NCBI RefSeq assembly: GCF_012273515.2
Contig: NZ_CP050975.2
Span: 7,378,001 to 7,442,000 of the forward strand
DNA length: 64,000 nucleotides
Source: Streptomyces sp. RPA4-2
GTDB taxonomy: Bacteria; Actinomycetota; Actinomycetes; Streptomycetales; Streptomycetaceae
Reading direction: 5' to 3'
Part shown: positions 52,100 through 63,090 of the stretch, piece after piece
How positions within the stretch are numbered: the stretch's first letter is position 1
Layout: every line of letters begins with the position of its first letter
Notes under the pieces: generated by a model
Databases searched by the model: none
What the model saw: the letters and a program-made list of their open reading frames with translations, nothing else
What the model was told of the DNA's origin: nothing
Made by a program: the position numbers and the translations under genes

Positions 52100-52987
52100 C
52101 TATTCCGCGGACTCGACGGCGTGGCCGCCGAACTGGTTGCGCAGTGCCGCGATCATCTTCATCTGCGGTGAGTCGTCCTGGCGTGAGGCGAAGCGGGCGA
52201 ACAGTGACGCGGTGATCGCGGGCAGCGGTACCGCGTTGTCGATGGCCGCCTCGACGGTCCAGCGGCCCTCGCCGGAGTCGTCGGCGTAGCCGCGCAGCTT
52301 GTCGAGGTGTTCGTCGTCGTCCAGGGCGTTGACGGCGAGGTCGAGCAGCCAGGAACGGATGACCGTGCCTTCCTGCCAGGAGCGGAAGACCTCGCGTACG
52401 TCGGTGACGGAGTGGACCTTCTCCAGGAGTTCCCAGCCCTCGGCGTAGGCCTGCATCATGGCGTACTCGATGCCGTTGTGGACCATCTTGGAGAAGTGGC
52501 CGGCGCCGACCTTGCCGGCGTGGACGAAGCCGGAGTCGCCCTCGGGCTTGAGCGCGTCGAAGACGGGCTGGACCTTGGCGACGTTCTCGGCGTCGCCGCC
52601 GACCATCAGCGCGTAGCCGTTCTGCAGGCCCCAGACGCCGCCGGAGACGCCGGCGTCGACGAAGCCGATGCCCTTGGCGGCCAGTTCCTCGGCGTGCTTC
52701 TCGTCGTCCGTCCAGCGGGAGTTGCCGCCGTCGACGACGGTGTCGCCGGGCTCCAGCAGGTCGCCGAGCTGGTCGACGGTGGACTGGGTCGCGGCGCCGG
52801 CCGGCACCATCACCCACACCACGCGCGGGGCTTCGAGCGCGCCCACGAGTTCTTCGAGGCTGTGGACGTCGGCGAGTTCCGGGTTGCGGTCGTAGCCGAT
52901 GACGGTGTGTCCTGCGCGGCGGATCCGCTCGCGCATGTTCCCGCCCATCTTGCCGAGGCCGATGAGCCCCAGTTGCATCGCGGTCAT
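52100..52987 (-). CDS. gnd: 6-phosphogluconate dehydrogenase (decarboxylating), short GndA type
   Basis: 295 residues, ATG 52987. NAD(P) loop LGLIGLGKMGGNMRERIRRA, DGGNSRWTDDEKHAEEL, GVSGGVWGLQNGYALMVGGD and the catalytic Lys in GAGHFSKMVHNGIEYAMMQA. This is the short form (about 300 residues, single C-terminal helical domain), often NAD-linked, unlike the 480-residue Gnd. Acts in the pentose-phosphate pathway: 6-phosphogluconate to ribulose 5-phosphate. Five bases from the pgi stop. Confidence 0.95.
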   Translation of the reverse strand: MTAMQLGLIGLGKMGGNMRERIRRAGHTVIGYDRNPELADVHSLEELVGALEAPRVVWVMVPAGAATQSTVDQLGDLLEPGDTVVDGGNSRWTDDEKHAEELAAKGIGFVDAGVSGGVWGLQNGYALMVGGDAENVAKVQPVFDALKPEGDSGFVHAGKVGAGHFSKMVHNGIEYAMMQAYAEGWELLEKVHSVTDVREVFRSWQEGTVIRSWLLDLAVNALDDDEHLDKLRGYADDSGEGRWTVEAAIDNAVPLPAITASLFARFASRQDDSPQMKMIAALRNQFGGHAVESAE

Positions 52988-52992
52988 GTCGT

Positions 52993-54642
52993 TCACTTCT
53001 TCCGGAGAGAGCGGTACGCGGCCACGAGGGCGGCGGTGGAGGGGTCGAGGCCGGGTACGTCGGTGGCGTCGGTGAGGGCGGGTTCGATGCGTTTGGCGAG
53101 GACCTTGCCGAGTTCGACGCCCCATTGGTCGAAGGAGTCGATGTTCCAGACGGCGCCCTGGACGAAGACCTTGTGTTCGTAGAGGGCGATGAGCTGGCCC
53201 AGGACGGAGGGGGTCAGTTCGCGGGCGAGGATGGTGGTGGTGGGGTGGTTGCCCTGGAACGTCTTGTGGGCGACCAGGTCCTCGGGCACGCCCTCGGCGC
53301 GGACCTCGTCGGGTGTCTTGCCGAACGCCAGCGCCTGGGTCTGGGCGAAGAAGTTCGCCATCAGCAGGTCGTGCTGGGCGGCCAGGCCCGTCTCCAGTTC
53401 AGCGACGGGGTTGGCGAAGCCGATGAAGTCGGCCGGGATCAGCTTGGTGCCCTGGTGGATGAGCTGGTAGTAGGCGTGCTGTCCGTTGGTGCCGGGGGTG
53501 CCCCACACCACCGGTCCGGTCTGCCAGTCCACCGGCTCGCCCTGCCGGTCGACGGACTTGCCGTTGGACTCCATGTCGAGCTGCTGGAGGTAGGCGGTGA
53601 AGCGGCTGAGGTAGTGCGAGTAGGGCAGCACGGCGTGGGACTGCGCGTCGTGGAAGTTGCCGTACCAGATGCCCAGCAGGCCCAGCAGCAACGGTGCGTT
53701 GGACTCGGGGGGCGCGGTGCGGAAGTGCTCGTCGACGAGGTGGAAACCCGCCAGCATCTCCCGGAACCGGTCCGGGCCGATCGCGATCATCAGCGACAGG
53801 CCGATCGCCGAGTCGTAGGAGTAGCGTCCGCCGACCCAGTCCCAGAACTCGAACATGTTGTCCGTGTCGATACCGAAGTCGGCGACCTTCCCGGCGTTGG
53901 TCGACAGTGCCACGAAATGCCGGGCCACCGCCTCCGGACCGGCTTTCAGCCCGGACAGCAGCCAGGACCGCGCCGAGGTCGCGTTGGTGATCGTCTCGAT
54001 CGTGGTGAACGTCTTCGACGCGATGATGAACAGTGTCTCGGCCGGGTCGAGGTCACGGACGGCCTCGTGGAGGTCGGCGCCGTCCACGTTCGACACGAAC
54101 CGCACCGTCAGACCGCGGTCGGTGAAGGAACGCAGCGCGTCATGGGCCATCGCGGGGCCGAGGTCGGAGCCACCGATCCCGATGTTCACGACGTTCTTGA
54201 TCCGCCTGCCGGTATGACCGGTCCACTCACCCGAACGCACCCGCTCGGCGAAACCCGCCATCCGGTCGAGGACCGCGTGCACCGCCGGCACGACGTTCTC
54301 CCCGTCCACCTCGACCACCGCGTCCCGCGGCGCACGCAACGCCGTGTGCAGAACCGCACGCCCCTCGGTCACATTGATCTTCTCACCACGGAACATCGCG
54401 TCCCGCAGCCCGAACACATCCGTCGCCACGGCGAGTTCCTGGAGCAGGGCGAGGGTCTCGTCGGTGATCAGGTGCTTGGAGTAGTCGATCCGAAGATCGC
54501 CGACCTGGACGACGTAGCGCTCGGCGCGCGCGGGGTCGGTGGCGAACAGGTCACGCAGTCGCGTGTGGAGCATGCCGTCCGCGCGGTGGTCCTCCAGGGC
54601 CACCCACTCAGGACGCCGCGTGAGCTTGGGGGTGTCAGGCAT
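52993..54642 (-). CDS. pgi: Glucose-6-phosphate isomerase
   Basis: 549 residues, ATG 54642. SIS-fold enzyme: [40 protein letters not shown], the catalytic region [28 protein letters not shown], and the terminal [20 protein letters not shown] with the conserved Lys. Full length and intact. Interconverts glucose 6-phosphate and fructose 6-phosphate. It overlaps opcA by eight bases in a - strand operon, so sugar phosphate can flow both into and out of the pentose pathway. Confidence 0.96.
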   Translation of the reverse strand: MPDTPKLTRRPEWVALEDHRADGMLHTRLRDLFATDPARAERYVVQVGDLRIDYSKHLITDETLALLQELAVATDVFGLRDAMFRGEKINVTEGRAVLHTALRAPRDAVVEVDGENVVPAVHAVLDRMAGFAERVRSGEWTGHTGRRIKNVVNIGIGGSDLGPAMAHDALRSFTDRGLTVRFVSNVDGADLHEAVRDLDPAETLFIIASKTFTTIETITNATSARSWLLSGLKAGPEAVARHFVALSTNAGKVADFGIDTDNMFEFWDWVGGRYSYDSAIGLSLMIAIGPDRFREMLAGFHLVDEHFRTAPPESNAPLLLGLLGIWYGNFHDAQSHAVLPYSHYLSRFTAYLQQLDMESNGKSVDRQGEPVDWQTGPVVWGTPGTNGQHAYYQLIHQGTKLIPADFIGFANPVAELETGLAAQHDLLMANFFAQTQALAFGKTPDEVRAEGVPEDLVAHKTFQGNHPTTTILARELTPSVLGQLIALYEHKVFVQGAVWNIDSFDQWGVELGKVLAKRIEPALTDATDVPGLDPSTAALVAAYRSLRKK

Positions 54643-55570
54643 GACGGGAGGTCTCCTTGGTGCCCTCGCCCCGCAGGGCGATGGCGTACATCTCGTCCGC
54701 GTCGAGGCGGCGCAGTTCCTCGGCGATGAGTTCGGAAGTGCTGCGCACCTTCAGGGCGAGGGTGCGCGGGGGCTGTCCGGGCAGGGTCAGCGTGGCCAGC
54801 GGGCCCTCGGGGCGGTCGATGACGATCTCGCCGGCCGCCGTGCCGAGCCGTACGGCGGTGACCACCGGACCGCCGGTGACGACCCGCTCGACCGGGACGT
54901 CGAGCCGGGCGCCCAGCCAGCGGGCGAGCAGCTCGGCGCTCGGGTTGTCGGCCTCGCTCTCGACGGCGGCCGAGGTCACCTTCGTCCGGGCCTGGTCGAG
55001 GGCGGCGGCCAGCATCGAACGCCACGGGGTCAGCCGCGTCCAGGCCAGGTCGGTGTCGCCCGGCGCGTAGGAGGAGACCCGGGCGTCCAGGGCCGCGAGC
55101 GGGGCCTCGACGGCGTACATGTCGGTGATGCGGCGCTGGGCGAGGGCGCCCAGCGGGTCCTTGGCGGGCACGCTGGGCGCGTTCACCGGCCACCAGACGA
55201 CGACGGGCGCGTCGGGCAGCAGCAGCGGCAGCACCACGGAGTCGGCGTGGTCGGACACCTCGCCGTAGGTCCGCAGTACGACCGTCTCACCCGTGCCGGC
55301 GTCGGCGCCCACCCGGATCTCGGCGTCGAGGTGCGAGTTGGTGCGGTCGCGCGGGGTGCGGGCGTGCCGCTTGATGACGACCAGGGTGCGCGAGGGGTGT
55401 TCGCGCGAGGCCTCCTCGGCGGCCTTGATCGAGTCGTAGGCGTTCTCCTCGTCCGTGACGATGACCATCGTCAGGACCATGCCCACGGCGGGGGTGCCGA
55501 TGGCCCGGCGCCCCCGCACGAGCGCCTTGTTGATCTTGCTTGCCGTGGTGTCGGTCAGGTCGATCTTCAT
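54635..55570 (-). CDS. opcA: OpcA, glucose-6-phosphate dehydrogenase assembly protein
   Basis: 311 residues, ATG 55570, overlapping zwf (ATGA). Recognised by [20 protein letters not shown] at the start, [20 protein letters not shown], and [20 protein letters not shown] in the centre. OpcA binds and redox-activates the dehydrogenase in cyanobacteria and actinobacteria. In this operon it lies between zwf and pgi, as usual. No catalytic motif of its own. Confidence 0.95.
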   Translation of the reverse strand: MKIDLTDTTASKINKALVRGRRAIGTPAVGMVLTMVIVTDEENAYDSIKAAEEASREHPSRTLVVIKRHARTPRDRTNSHLDAEIRVGADAGTGETVVLRTYGEVSDHADSVVLPLLLPDAPVVVWWPVNAPSVPAKDPLGALAQRRITDMYAVEAPLAALDARVSSYAPGDTDLAWTRLTPWRSMLAAALDQARTKVTSAAVESEADNPSAELLARWLGARLDVPVERVVTGGPVVTAVRLGTAAGEIVIDRPEGPLATLTLPGQPPRTLALKVRSTSELIAEELRRLDADEMYAIALRGEGTKETSRHA

Positions 55571-57228
55571 GGCCTGCGCCAGCTCCGTCCGTCTCGTGCG
55601 AGCATCTCGTCGGCTTCCTTCGGACCCCAGCTGCCCGAGGGGTACTGCGCGGGCTTGCCGTGCGTCTCCCAGTGCTCCTCGATGGGGTCGAGGATCTTCC
55701 AGGACTCTTCCACCTCCTGGTGACGGGGGAAGAGATTGGCGTCGCCGAGCAGGACATCCAGGATCAGCCGTTCGTACGCCTCCGGGCTGGACTCGGTGAA
55801 CGACTCGCCGTAGGCGAAGTCCATCGAGACGTCCCGGATCTCCATGGAGGTACCCGGCACCTTCGAACCGAAGCGGACCGTCATGCCCTCGTCGGGCTGG
55901 ACGCGGATGACGATCGCGTTCTGGCCCAGCTCCTCGGTGGCCGTCGAGTCGAAGGGGGAGTGGGGCGCGCGCTGGAAGACCACCGCGATCTCGGTCACCC
56001 GCCGGCCCAGACGCTTACCGGTCCTCAGGTAGAACGGGACACCCGCCCAACGGCGGTTGTCGATCTCCACCTTGACGGCCGCGTAGGTGTCGGTCGTCGA
56101 CCCCGGGTCGATGCCGTCCTCCTGCAGATAGCCGCGTACCCGCTCGCCGCCCTGCCAGGCCGCCGCGTACTGCCCGCGCACGGTGTGCTCGCCCAGGTTC
56201 TCCGGGAGCCTGACCGACTTGAGGACCTTCAGCTTCTCCGTCAGCAGCGACTCGACGTCGAAGGCGAGGGGCTCCTCCATCGCGGTCAGCGCCATCAGCT
56301 GGAGCAGATGGTTCTGGATGACGTCACGGGCCGAGCCGATGCCGTCGTAGTAGCCCGCCCGGCCGCCGATACCGATGTCCTCGGCCATGGTGATCTGTAC
56401 GTGGTCGACGTACGACCGGTTCCAGATCGGCTCGTACATCTGATTGGCGAAGCGGAGCGCCAGAATGTTCTGGACGGTCTCCTTACCGAGGTAGTGGTCG
56501 ATGCGGAACACCTGCTCCGGGTCGAACACCTCGTGCACGATCGCGTTCAGCTCCCGCGCGCTGGCCAGGTCGTGCCCGAACGGCTTTTCGATGATCGCGC
56601 GTCGCCAGGAACCCTCCGGCGCGTCCGCCAGCCCGTGCTTCTTCAGCTGCTGGACGACCTTGGGGAAGAACTTCGGCGGGACCGAGAGATAGAAGGCGTA
56701 GTTGCCGCTCGTGCCCCGGGAGGCGTCCAGCTCCTGCACGGCCTCGCGCAGCTGCTTGAACGCGCTGTCGTCGTCGAAGTCGCCCGGGATGAACCGCATG
56801 CCCTCGGCGAGCTGCTGCCAGACCTCCTCACGGAACTCCGTCCGCGCGTGCTCACGCACCGAGTCGTGCACCACCTGGGCGAAGTCCTGGTCCTCCCACT
56901 CGCGCCGGGCGAACCCGAGGAGCGAGAAACCCGGCGGCAGCAGACCCCGGTTGGCGAGGTCGTACACGGCCGGCATCAGCTTCTTGCGGGAGAGGTCACC
57001 GGTGACACCGAAGATGACGAGACCGGAGGGGCCCGCGATACGCGGCAGACGGCGGTCGCGCGGGTCGCGCAGCGGGTTGTCCCAGTCCGGGTCGGCCTCC
57101 GAGGAGGCACTCGGCGCGGCGGACGCGGGCTTCACAGCGCGCGGTTCCACGGCCTGGTCACCGGATCCCTCCGGCGTGGCGGCCGCATCCTGCGGGTCAC
57201 CGTCGGGAAGCGCTTCACTGTTGGTCAT
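55567..57228 (-). CDS. zwf: Glucose-6-phosphate 1-dehydrogenase
   Basis: 553 residues, ATG 57228 within the tal stop (ATGA), preceded by GAGGGGGA. A Ser/Ala/Pro-rich extension of about 45 residues precedes the Rossmann loop [20 protein letters not shown]. Active-site peptide RIDHYLGKE and substrate-binding IEKPFGHDL are intact. Makes 6-phosphogluconolactone and NADPH. The pair zwf-opcA with tal and tkt upstream forms the complete oxidative and non-oxidative branch except gluconolactonase and ribose-5-phosphate enzymes. Confidence 0.97.
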   Translation of the reverse strand: MTNSEALPDGDPQDAAATPEGSGDQAVEPRAVKPASAAPSASSEADPDWDNPLRDPRDRRLPRIAGPSGLVIFGVTGDLSRKKLMPAVYDLANRGLLPPGFSLLGFARREWEDQDFAQVVHDSVREHARTEFREEVWQQLAEGMRFIPGDFDDDSAFKQLREAVQELDASRGTSGNYAFYLSVPPKFFPKVVQQLKKHGLADAPEGSWRRAIIEKPFGHDLASARELNAIVHEVFDPEQVFRIDHYLGKETVQNILALRFANQMYEPIWNRSYVDHVQITMAEDIGIGGRAGYYDGIGSARDVIQNHLLQLMALTAMEEPLAFDVESLLTEKLKVLKSVRLPENLGEHTVRGQYAAAWQGGERVRGYLQEDGIDPGSTTDTYAAVKVEIDNRRWAGVPFYLRTGKRLGRRVTEIAVVFQRAPHSPFDSTATEELGQNAIVIRVQPDEGMTVRFGSKVPGTSMEIRDVSMDFAYGESFTESSPEAYERLILDVLLGDANLFPRHQEVEESWKILDPIEEHWETHGKPAQYPSGSWGPKEADEMLARDGRSWRRP

Positions 57229-58370
57229 TCCCCCTCGACTCCCTTGCCGCTCAGCGAGACCTTCACCGCGTCGAGCAGATCGCCCCACGCGGCCTCGAAC
57301 TTGGCGACGCCCTCGTCCTCCAGCTGCTTGACGACCTCGTCGTAGGAGATCCCGAGCCGCTCGACGGCCGCGAGGTCGGCGCGCGCCTGGGCGTAGCCAC
57401 CGCTCACCGCGTCGCCGTGGATGTCACCGTGGTCGGCGGTGGCGTCGAGCGTCGCCTCCGGCATGGTGTTGACCGTGCCCGGCGCGACCAGCTCGTCGAC
57501 GTACAGCGTGTCCTTGTACGCCGGGTCCTTGACGCCGGTCGAGGCCCACAGGGGGCGCTGCTTGTTGGCGCCCGCCGTGGCCAGGGCGGTCCAGCGGGAC
57601 GCGCCGAAGACGTCCTCGTAGGCCTCGTACGCGAGACGCGCGTTGGCCAGCGCCGCCCTGCCCTTGAGGGCCAGCGCCTCGTCCGTGCCGACCTTCGCCA
57701 GCCGCTTGTCGATCTCGCTGTCGACACGGGAGACGAAGAAGGAGGCGACGGAGTGGACGGTGGCGAGGTCGACGCCGGAGGCCTGGGCCTTCTCCAGCCC
57801 GGCCAGGTAGGCGTCCATGACCTGGCGGTAGCGCTCCAGCGAGAAGATCAGCGTGACGTTGACGCTGATACCGAGGCCGACGACCTCGGTGATCGCCGGG
57901 AGACCCGCCTCGGTCGCCGGGATCTTGATCATCACGTTCGGGCGGTCCACCAGCCAGGCCAGCTGCTTGGCCTCGGCGACGGTCGCGGCGGTGTGGTGGG
58001 CCAGGCGCGGGTCGACCTCGATCGAGACCCGGCCGTCCCGGCCGCCGGTCGCGTCGTAGACCGGGCGCAGGATGTCGGCGGCGGCGCGGACGTCCGCCGT
58101 GGTCATCATCCGGACGGCCTCGTCGACCGTCACACCGCGCACGGCGAGCTCGGCCAGCTGCTCCTCGTAGCCCTCGCCCGAGCCGATGGCGGCCTGGAAG
58201 ATGGAGGGGTTGGTGGTGACGCCCACCACGTGCTTGGTCGCGACGAGTTCGGCGAGATTGCCGGACGCGATGCGCTTGCGGGAGAGGTCGTCCAGCCAGA
58301 TGGAGACGCCTTCGTCGGAGAGGCGCTTCAGGTTTACCGCGGTCGCGGCTGCTTCGGTCACAGTGATCAT
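57225..58370 (-). CDS. tal: Transaldolase
   Basis: 381 residues, ATG 58370; GTG 58361, nine bases further in, is also well placed for the AAGGAAG site. Actinobacterial class: [40 protein letters not shown], the Schiff-base Lys in [15 protein letters not shown], and [20 protein letters not shown]. Full length. Moves the dihydroxyacetone unit in the non-oxidative pentose-phosphate pathway. Nineteen bases after tkt. Confidence 0.96.
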   Translation of the reverse strand: MITVTEAAATAVNLKRLSDEGVSIWLDDLSRKRIASGNLAELVATKHVVGVTTNPSIFQAAIGSGEGYEEQLAELAVRGVTVDEAVRMMTTADVRAAADILRPVYDATGGRDGRVSIEVDPRLAHHTAATVAEAKQLAWLVDRPNVMIKIPATEAGLPAITEVVGLGISVNVTLIFSLERYRQVMDAYLAGLEKAQASGVDLATVHSVASFFVSRVDSEIDKRLAKVGTDEALALKGRAALANARLAYEAYEDVFGASRWTALATAGANKQRPLWASTGVKDPAYKDTLYVDELVAPGTVNTMPEATLDATADHGDIHGDAVSGGYAQARADLAAVERLGISYDEVVKQLEDEGVAKFEAAWGDLLDAVKVSLSGKGVEGE

Positions 58371-58389
58371 CTTCCTTGGTGCGATCGGA

Positions 58390-60489
58390 TCAACCGCGGG
58401 CGGCGGCGAGGGATTCCCGCGCGGCGGCGGCGATGTTCTCGGCGGTGAAGCCGAACTCGGCGAACAGGGTCTTGGCGTCGGCGGAGGCACCGAAGTGCTC
58501 CAGCGAGACAATGCGTCCGTGGTCACCGACGTAGCGGTACCAGGTCAGGCCGATGCCCGCCTCGACCGCCACGCGGGCCTTCACGGACGGCGGAAGCACG
58601 CTCTGCCGGTACTCGGCCGACTGCTCCTCGAACCACTCGACGGACGGCATCGACACGACCCGGGTGCCGACCCCCTCGGCCTCCAGCAGCTCGCGCGCCT
58701 CCACCGCGAGGTGCACCTCGGAACCGGTGGCGACGAGAACCACGTCCGGCGTGCCGGCGGACGCCTCACGCAGCACGTAACCGCCCTTCGCGGCCTCGGC
58801 GTTGACCTCGTAGGTGGGCACGCCCTGACGGGTGAGCGCCAGACCGTGCGGGGCCGGGTTCGTGGCGTGCCGGCGGAGGATCTCGGCCCAGGCGACCGTC
58901 GTCTCGTTGGCGTCGGCCGGGCGCACGATGTTCAGACCCGGGATCGCGCGCAGCGAGGCGAGGTGCTCGACCGGCTGGTGGGTGGGGCCGTCCTCGCCGA
59001 GCCCGATCGAGTCATGGGTCCATACGTAGGTGACGGGCAGCTGCATCAGCGCGGACAGCCGGACGGCGTTGCGCATGTAGTCGGAGAAGACCAGGAAGGT
59101 GCCGCCGTAGATGCGGGTGTTGCCGTGCAGCGCGATGCCGTTCATCTCCGCGGCCATCGAGTGCTCACGGATACCGAAGTGGACGGTACGGCCGTACGGG
59201 TCGGCCTCCGGCAGCGGATTGCCCACCGGCAGGAAGGAGGAGGTCTTGTCGATGGTGGTGTTGTTCGAGCCCGCCAGGTCGGCCGAGCCGCCCCACAGCT
59301 CGGGGAGCACACCACCGAGCGCCTGCAGGACCTTGCCGGACGCGGCACGGGTCGCGACGGAGGTACCGGGCTCGAACACCGGCAGCGCGGCCTCCCAGCC
59401 CTCGGGCAGCTGGCCGGCGACCACGCGGTCGAAGAGCTTCGCGCGCTCGGGCTGCGCGGTGCGCCACTCCGCGATCCGCTTGTCCCAGACGGCGTGCGCC
59501 TCGGCACCCCGGTCGAGGGCGGCCCGCGCGTGCGCCAGTACGTCGGCGTCGACCTGGAAGGACCGCTCGGGGTCGAAGCCCAGCATCCGCTTGGTGGCGG
59601 CGATCTCGTCGGCGCCGAGCGCGGAGCCGTGGGAGGCCTCGGTGTTCCGCGCGTTCGGGGCCGGCCACGCGATGATCGTGCGCATCGCGATGATCGAGGG
59701 ACGCCCGGTCTCGGCCCGTGCCGTCCGCAGCGCCGTGTGGAGCGCGTGGACGTCGATGTCGCCGTCCGCGGTGGGCTCGATCCGCTGCACGTGCCAGCCG
59801 TACGCCTCGTAGCGGCCCAGGACGTCCTCGGAGAAGGCCGTCGCGGTGTCGCCCTCGATGGAGATGTGGTTGTCGTCGTAGAGGAAGACGAGGTTGCCGA
59901 GCTTCTGGTGGCCCGCGAGCGAGGAGGCCTCGGCGGAGATGCCCTCCTCCAGGTCGCCGTCCGAGACGATCGCCCAGATGGTGTGGTCGAAGGGGGACTC
60001 GCCCTGAGGGGTCTCGGGGTCGAACAGACCGCGCTCGTAGCGGGCGGCCATCGCCATGCCCACGGCGTTGGCGACACCCTGGCCGAGCGGACCGGTTGTC
60101 GTCTCGACGCCCGCGGTGTGCCCGTACTCCGGGTGGCCCGGCGTCTTCGAGCCGTGGGTCCTGAACGCCTTGAGGTCGTCCAGTTCCAGTTCGTAACCGG
60201 AGAGGAAGAGCTGGGTGTAAAGGGTCAGCGAGGTGTGGCCCGGGGAGAGGACGAAGCGGTCGCGGCCGGTCCACTCAGGGTCGGCGGGGTCGTGCCTCAT
60301 CACCTTCTGAAAGATCGTGTACGCGGCCGGGGCCAGGCTCATCGCGGTGCCGGGGTGGCCGTTGCCGACCTGCTGCACGGCGTCCGCCGCCAGGAGACGA
60401 GCGGTGTCGACGGCACGCCGGTCGAGTTCGTTCCACTCGAGACCGCCGGGGGAACGGTCCGGTGTCTGGGTGCTCTGCTGCGCGCTCAT
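58390..60489 (-). CDS. tkt: Transketolase
   Basis: 699 residues, ATG 60489 with GAGGA about ten bases upstream. Thiamin diphosphate site [18 protein letters not shown]...[21 protein letters not shown], and the catalytic domain with [20 protein letters not shown]. Intact and full length. First gene of the operon (tkt-tal-zwf-opcA-pgi-gnd-phosphatase). Its promoter lies in the divergent region with the AraC gene, where a perfect AAAAGTCTGACTTTT dyad may be the operator. Confidence 0.97.
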   Translation of the reverse strand: MSAQQSTQTPDRSPGGLEWNELDRRAVDTARLLAADAVQQVGNGHPGTAMSLAPAAYTIFQKVMRHDPADPEWTGRDRFVLSPGHTSLTLYTQLFLSGYELELDDLKAFRTHGSKTPGHPEYGHTAGVETTTGPLGQGVANAVGMAMAARYERGLFDPETPQGESPFDHTIWAIVSDGDLEEGISAEASSLAGHQKLGNLVFLYDDNHISIEGDTATAFSEDVLGRYEAYGWHVQRIEPTADGDIDVHALHTALRTARAETGRPSIIAMRTIIAWPAPNARNTEASHGSALGADEIAATKRMLGFDPERSFQVDADVLAHARAALDRGAEAHAVWDKRIAEWRTAQPERAKLFDRVVAGQLPEGWEAALPVFEPGTSVATRAASGKVLQALGGVLPELWGGSADLAGSNNTTIDKTSSFLPVGNPLPEADPYGRTVHFGIREHSMAAEMNGIALHGNTRIYGGTFLVFSDYMRNAVRLSALMQLPVTYVWTHDSIGLGEDGPTHQPVEHLASLRAIPGLNIVRPADANETTVAWAEILRRHATNPAPHGLALTRQGVPTYEVNAEAAKGGYVLREASAGTPDVVLVATGSEVHLAVEARELLEAEGVGTRVVSMPSVEWFEEQSAEYRQSVLPPSVKARVAVEAGIGLTWYRYVGDHGRIVSLEHFGASADAKTLFAEFGFTAENIAAAARESLAAARG

Positions 60490-60542
60490 CTTCAAGAAGT
60501 CCTCGTGGGAAGCGTCTTAACTGCTCGGACGCGTTCAAACTT

Positions 60543-60557
60543 AAAAGTCTGACTTTT
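60543..60557. promoter_or_regulatory. AAAAGTCTGACTTTT dyad between tkt and the AraC gene
   Basis: Perfect 7-base arms around a central T, 54 bases before the tkt start and 79 before the AraC start, in the only A/T-rich stretch of the 146-base intergenic region. It could bind the AraC protein or act as a core promoter element for the operon. Confidence 0.65.
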
Positions 60558-60635
60558 GCCGGGAAAGGTGCCCCTGTGTCAGCCTTCGGTGAAAGTGGGA
60601 CACGCAGTGCCGCACCGAGACGACGCGAGAAGGAC

Positions 60636-61544
60636 ATGGCAGACAGAACCACCCAAGGCGGTGCCGGGGGCGAGGAGGCCCAGGACGGGATCAGGACCTT
60701 CCCCTTCCCCACCGACCTGAGCCTCTCCGGCGTCGGCATGCAGATCGGCGCGATGGGGACGGGCCACACCTGGCACGTGGACGCGCCCCTGGAGCGCGTG
60801 CACCGCATCGACTTCCACGTCGTGATGCTGTTCCACGAGGGCCCGGTCCGGCACATGATCGACTTCGCCGAGTACGAGGTCGCCGCGGGCGACATCCTGT
60901 GGATCCGCCCCGGCCAGGTGCACCGCTTCTCCCGCACCGACCGCTACCGCGGCACCGTCCTGACCATGCAGCCCGGCTTCCTGCCGAGGGCGACCGTCGA
61001 GGCGACCGGCCTCTACCGCTACGACCTGCCCCCCATGCTGCGTCCCGACCCCGAGCGGCTCGCCGCCCTGGAACACGCGCTGGCCCAGCTGGAGCGCGAG
61101 TACGTCGACACGACCACGCTGCCGCTCAGCCTGCACACCGCGGTGCTGCGGCACTCCCTCACCGCGTTCCTGCTCCGCCTCTCCCACCTCGCGGCCAGCT
61201 CCGCAGAGGCCGACCGCGAACGCACCGACACCACCTTCACCCGCTTCCGGGACGCGGTCGAGAAGGGCTTCGCCACCAACCACAGCGTCAGCGCGTACGC
61301 CGACGCCCTCGGCTACTCCCGCCGCACCCTGGTGCGCGCGGTGCGCGCCGCCACCGGGCAGACCCCGAAGGGCTTCATCGACAAGCGGGTGATCCTGGAG
61401 GCCAAGCGTCTGCTGGCGCACACCGGGATGCCCATCGGCCGCATCGGCGTCGCCGTGGGCTTCCCGGACTCCGCGAACTTCTCGAAGTTCTTCCACCAGC
61501 ACACGGGGACGACCCCGGTGGTGTTCCGGGCGGAGCTGAGCTGA
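60636..61544 (+). CDS. AraC family regulator with cupin-type N-terminus
   Basis: 302 residues, ATG 60636 after AGAAGG. The N-terminal domain is a cupin-like ligand-binding barrel (RIDFHVVMLFHEGPVRHMID, EVAAGDILWIRPGQVHRFSR). The C-terminal two helix-turn-helix units are standard AraC (YADALGYSRRTLVRAVRAAT and IGRIGVAVGFPDSANFSKFF). It probably senses a sugar or small acid and controls the divergent tkt operon through the dyad between them. Ligand unknown. Confidence 0.92.
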   Translation: MADRTTQGGAGGEEAQDGIRTFPFPTDLSLSGVGMQIGAMGTGHTWHVDAPLERVHRIDFHVVMLFHEGPVRHMIDFAEYEVAAGDILWIRPGQVHRFSRTDRYRGTVLTMQPGFLPRATVEATGLYRYDLPPMLRPDPERLAALEHALAQLEREYVDTTTLPLSLHTAVLRHSLTAFLLRLSHLAASSAEADRERTDTTFTRFRDAVEKGFATNHSVSAYADALGYSRRTLVRAVRAATGQTPKGFIDKRVILEAKRLLAHTGMPIGRIGVAVGFPDSANFSKFFHQHTGTTPVVFRAELS

Positions 61545-61616
61545 GCCGACCGAGGGGGCGGGCCGTGCGGCCCGCCTCCTCGGCGTCAGTTCACCGTACG
61601 CGGCTGGCCCGCGCCG

Positions 61617-63014
61617 TCAGTGGCCGAAGTCGAACCAGTTGACGTTCACGAAGTCGGCGGGCTGGCCGCTGGTGAAGGTCAGGTAGACGTCGTGGGTGCC
61701 GGTGACGCCGGTGATGTTGGCCGGGACCGTCCGCCAGCTCTGCCAGCCACCGGTGCCGCCCACCGCGAAGCTTCCGACGGGCGTGCTCGTACGGCTGTCG
61801 AGGCGCACCTCGACCAGGCCGCTGACGCCGCCCGCCGCACCGCTCGCGACCCGGGCGTAGAACTGCCTGGCCGCCGAGGAGCCGAAGTTGACACCCTTGT
61901 AGAGCGCCCAGTCACCGTTCGCCACCGAGCCGATGTCCTGGCCGCCGCCGGTGTCCGTGGTGGCCTCGGCGATGGTGCCGGACTGGCTGTCGTACGACTC
62001 GGCCTGGATGGCGCTGTAGGCGTCGCGGTTGCCGGTCGGGGGCGGCGTGGTACCGCTCCCACCGGCCTGCAGCACCTGGACGTAGTCCACCACCAGCGGG
62101 TGACCCGGCACCGTGCCGCCGTCGGGACCGCCGCCGAACGCGCCCGGGAAGCCGCCGCCCATCGCCACGTTCAGGATGACGAAGTAGCCGTGGTTGGTGG
62201 CGTTCGCCCAGGTCGCCGCGTCCACCTGGTTCGCCTTCACGGTGTGGAAGTTGACACCGTCGAGGTAGAAGCGGATCTCCTCGGGGCTCGTCGACCTGTC
62301 CCACTCCATCGCGTACGTGTGGAAGCCGGCCTGGCAGGTGGTGCCCGCGCAGGGGGTGTTGCCGCCGATGCCGCTCGTCTCGTTGCACGGGCCGCCCGGA
62401 TTGGTGCCGCAGTGCATCGTGGCCCACTCGGTGTTGAGGCCCTGGACGTTCTCCATGATGTCCAGCTCGCCGACGCTCGGCCAGTTCTGGTAGTTGCCGC
62501 GATAGGGCGCGCCCAGCGCCCAGAAGGCGGGCCAGTAACCCTTGGCGGCGGCGCCGGTCACGTTCGGCATCTGGAGCCGCGACTCGACGCGCAGTTTGCC
62601 GCCGGCCGGCGGCTGGAAGTCGGTGCGGGTGGTCTCGATGCGGCCCGAGGTCCAGTTGCCCGCGGCGTCGCGGCGCGGGGTGATCAGCAGGTTGCCGTTG
62701 CCGTCCAGGGCGACGTTGTTGGTGCTGGAGGTCATCGTCTCGACCTCGCCGGTGCCCCAGTTGGCGGCGCCGCCGGGATAGCTGGTCCCGGTGTCGTACT
62801 GCCAGTTGGAGGTGTTGACGCCGGTTCCGGCCGCTCCGTTGAAGTCGTCGACGAAGACCTGGGACCAGCCGGAGGGGGGAGTGGGCGCGGACGCGTTCGC
62901 GGGGAGGGTGGCGGCCGCGGCGGCGGCCGCCACCAGGCTCAGGGTGCCGAGGACGGCCACCAGGCTGCGCCGCAGGGGGCCGCGTCTTACGAGGGTGCCG
63001 GAGGGTTCACGCAT
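61617..63014 (-). CDS. Secreted GH16 endo-beta-glucanase with CBM6
   Basis: 465 residues, ATG 63014 after GAGAGG. Signal peptide of about 42 residues (LVAVLGTLSLVAAAAAAATL, ANASA cleavage). The GH16 domain shows WSQVFVDDFNG, TGEVETMTSSTNNVALDGNG and the catalytic core GELDIMENV (both Glu and the Asp). A Gly/Thr/Pro linker leads to a C-terminal CBM6-like module (AIQAESYDSQSGTIAEATTD, GQDIGSVANGDWALYKGVNF). Most such enzymes cut beta-1,3-glucan (laminarinase). A 36-base palindrome with a CebR-like core lies just upstream. Confidence 0.93.
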   Translation of the reverse strand: MREPSGTLVRRGPLRRSLVAVLGTLSLVAAAAAAATLPANASAPTPPSGWSQVFVDDFNGAAGTGVNTSNWQYDTGTSYPGGAANWGTGEVETMTSSTNNVALDGNGNLLITPRRDAAGNWTSGRIETTRTDFQPPAGGKLRVESRLQMPNVTGAAAKGYWPAFWALGAPYRGNYQNWPSVGELDIMENVQGLNTEWATMHCGTNPGGPCNETSGIGGNTPCAGTTCQAGFHTYAMEWDRSTSPEEIRFYLDGVNFHTVKANQVDAATWANATNHGYFVILNVAMGGGFPGAFGGGPDGGTVPGHPLVVDYVQVLQAGGSGTTPPPTGNRDAYSAIQAESYDSQSGTIAEATTDTGGGQDIGSVANGDWALYKGVNFGSSAARQFYARVASGAAGGVSGLVEVRLDSRTSTPVGSFAVGGTGGWQSWRTVPANITGVTGTHDVYLTFTSGQPADFVNVNWFDFGH

Positions 63015-63054
63015 GGGTGCCTCTCAGGTACGGGGTGGGGGTGCGCGGGTGCTG

Positions 63055-63090
63055 CCGACGCACTCTGAGAGCGCTCTCAGAGTGCGTCGG
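63055..63090 (-). promoter_or_regulatory. 36-bp perfect palindrome with LacI/CebR-type core
   Basis: CCGACGCACTCTGAGAGC is followed at once by its exact reverse complement, centred between 63072 and 63073. The inner TGAGAGCGCTCTCA closely matches TGGGAGCGCTCCCA, the CebR operator of Streptomyces cellulase genes. It is 41-76 bases before the GH16 start, so a LacI-family repressor (outside the window) should control that gene. The perfect outer extension is unusual. Confidence 0.85.
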
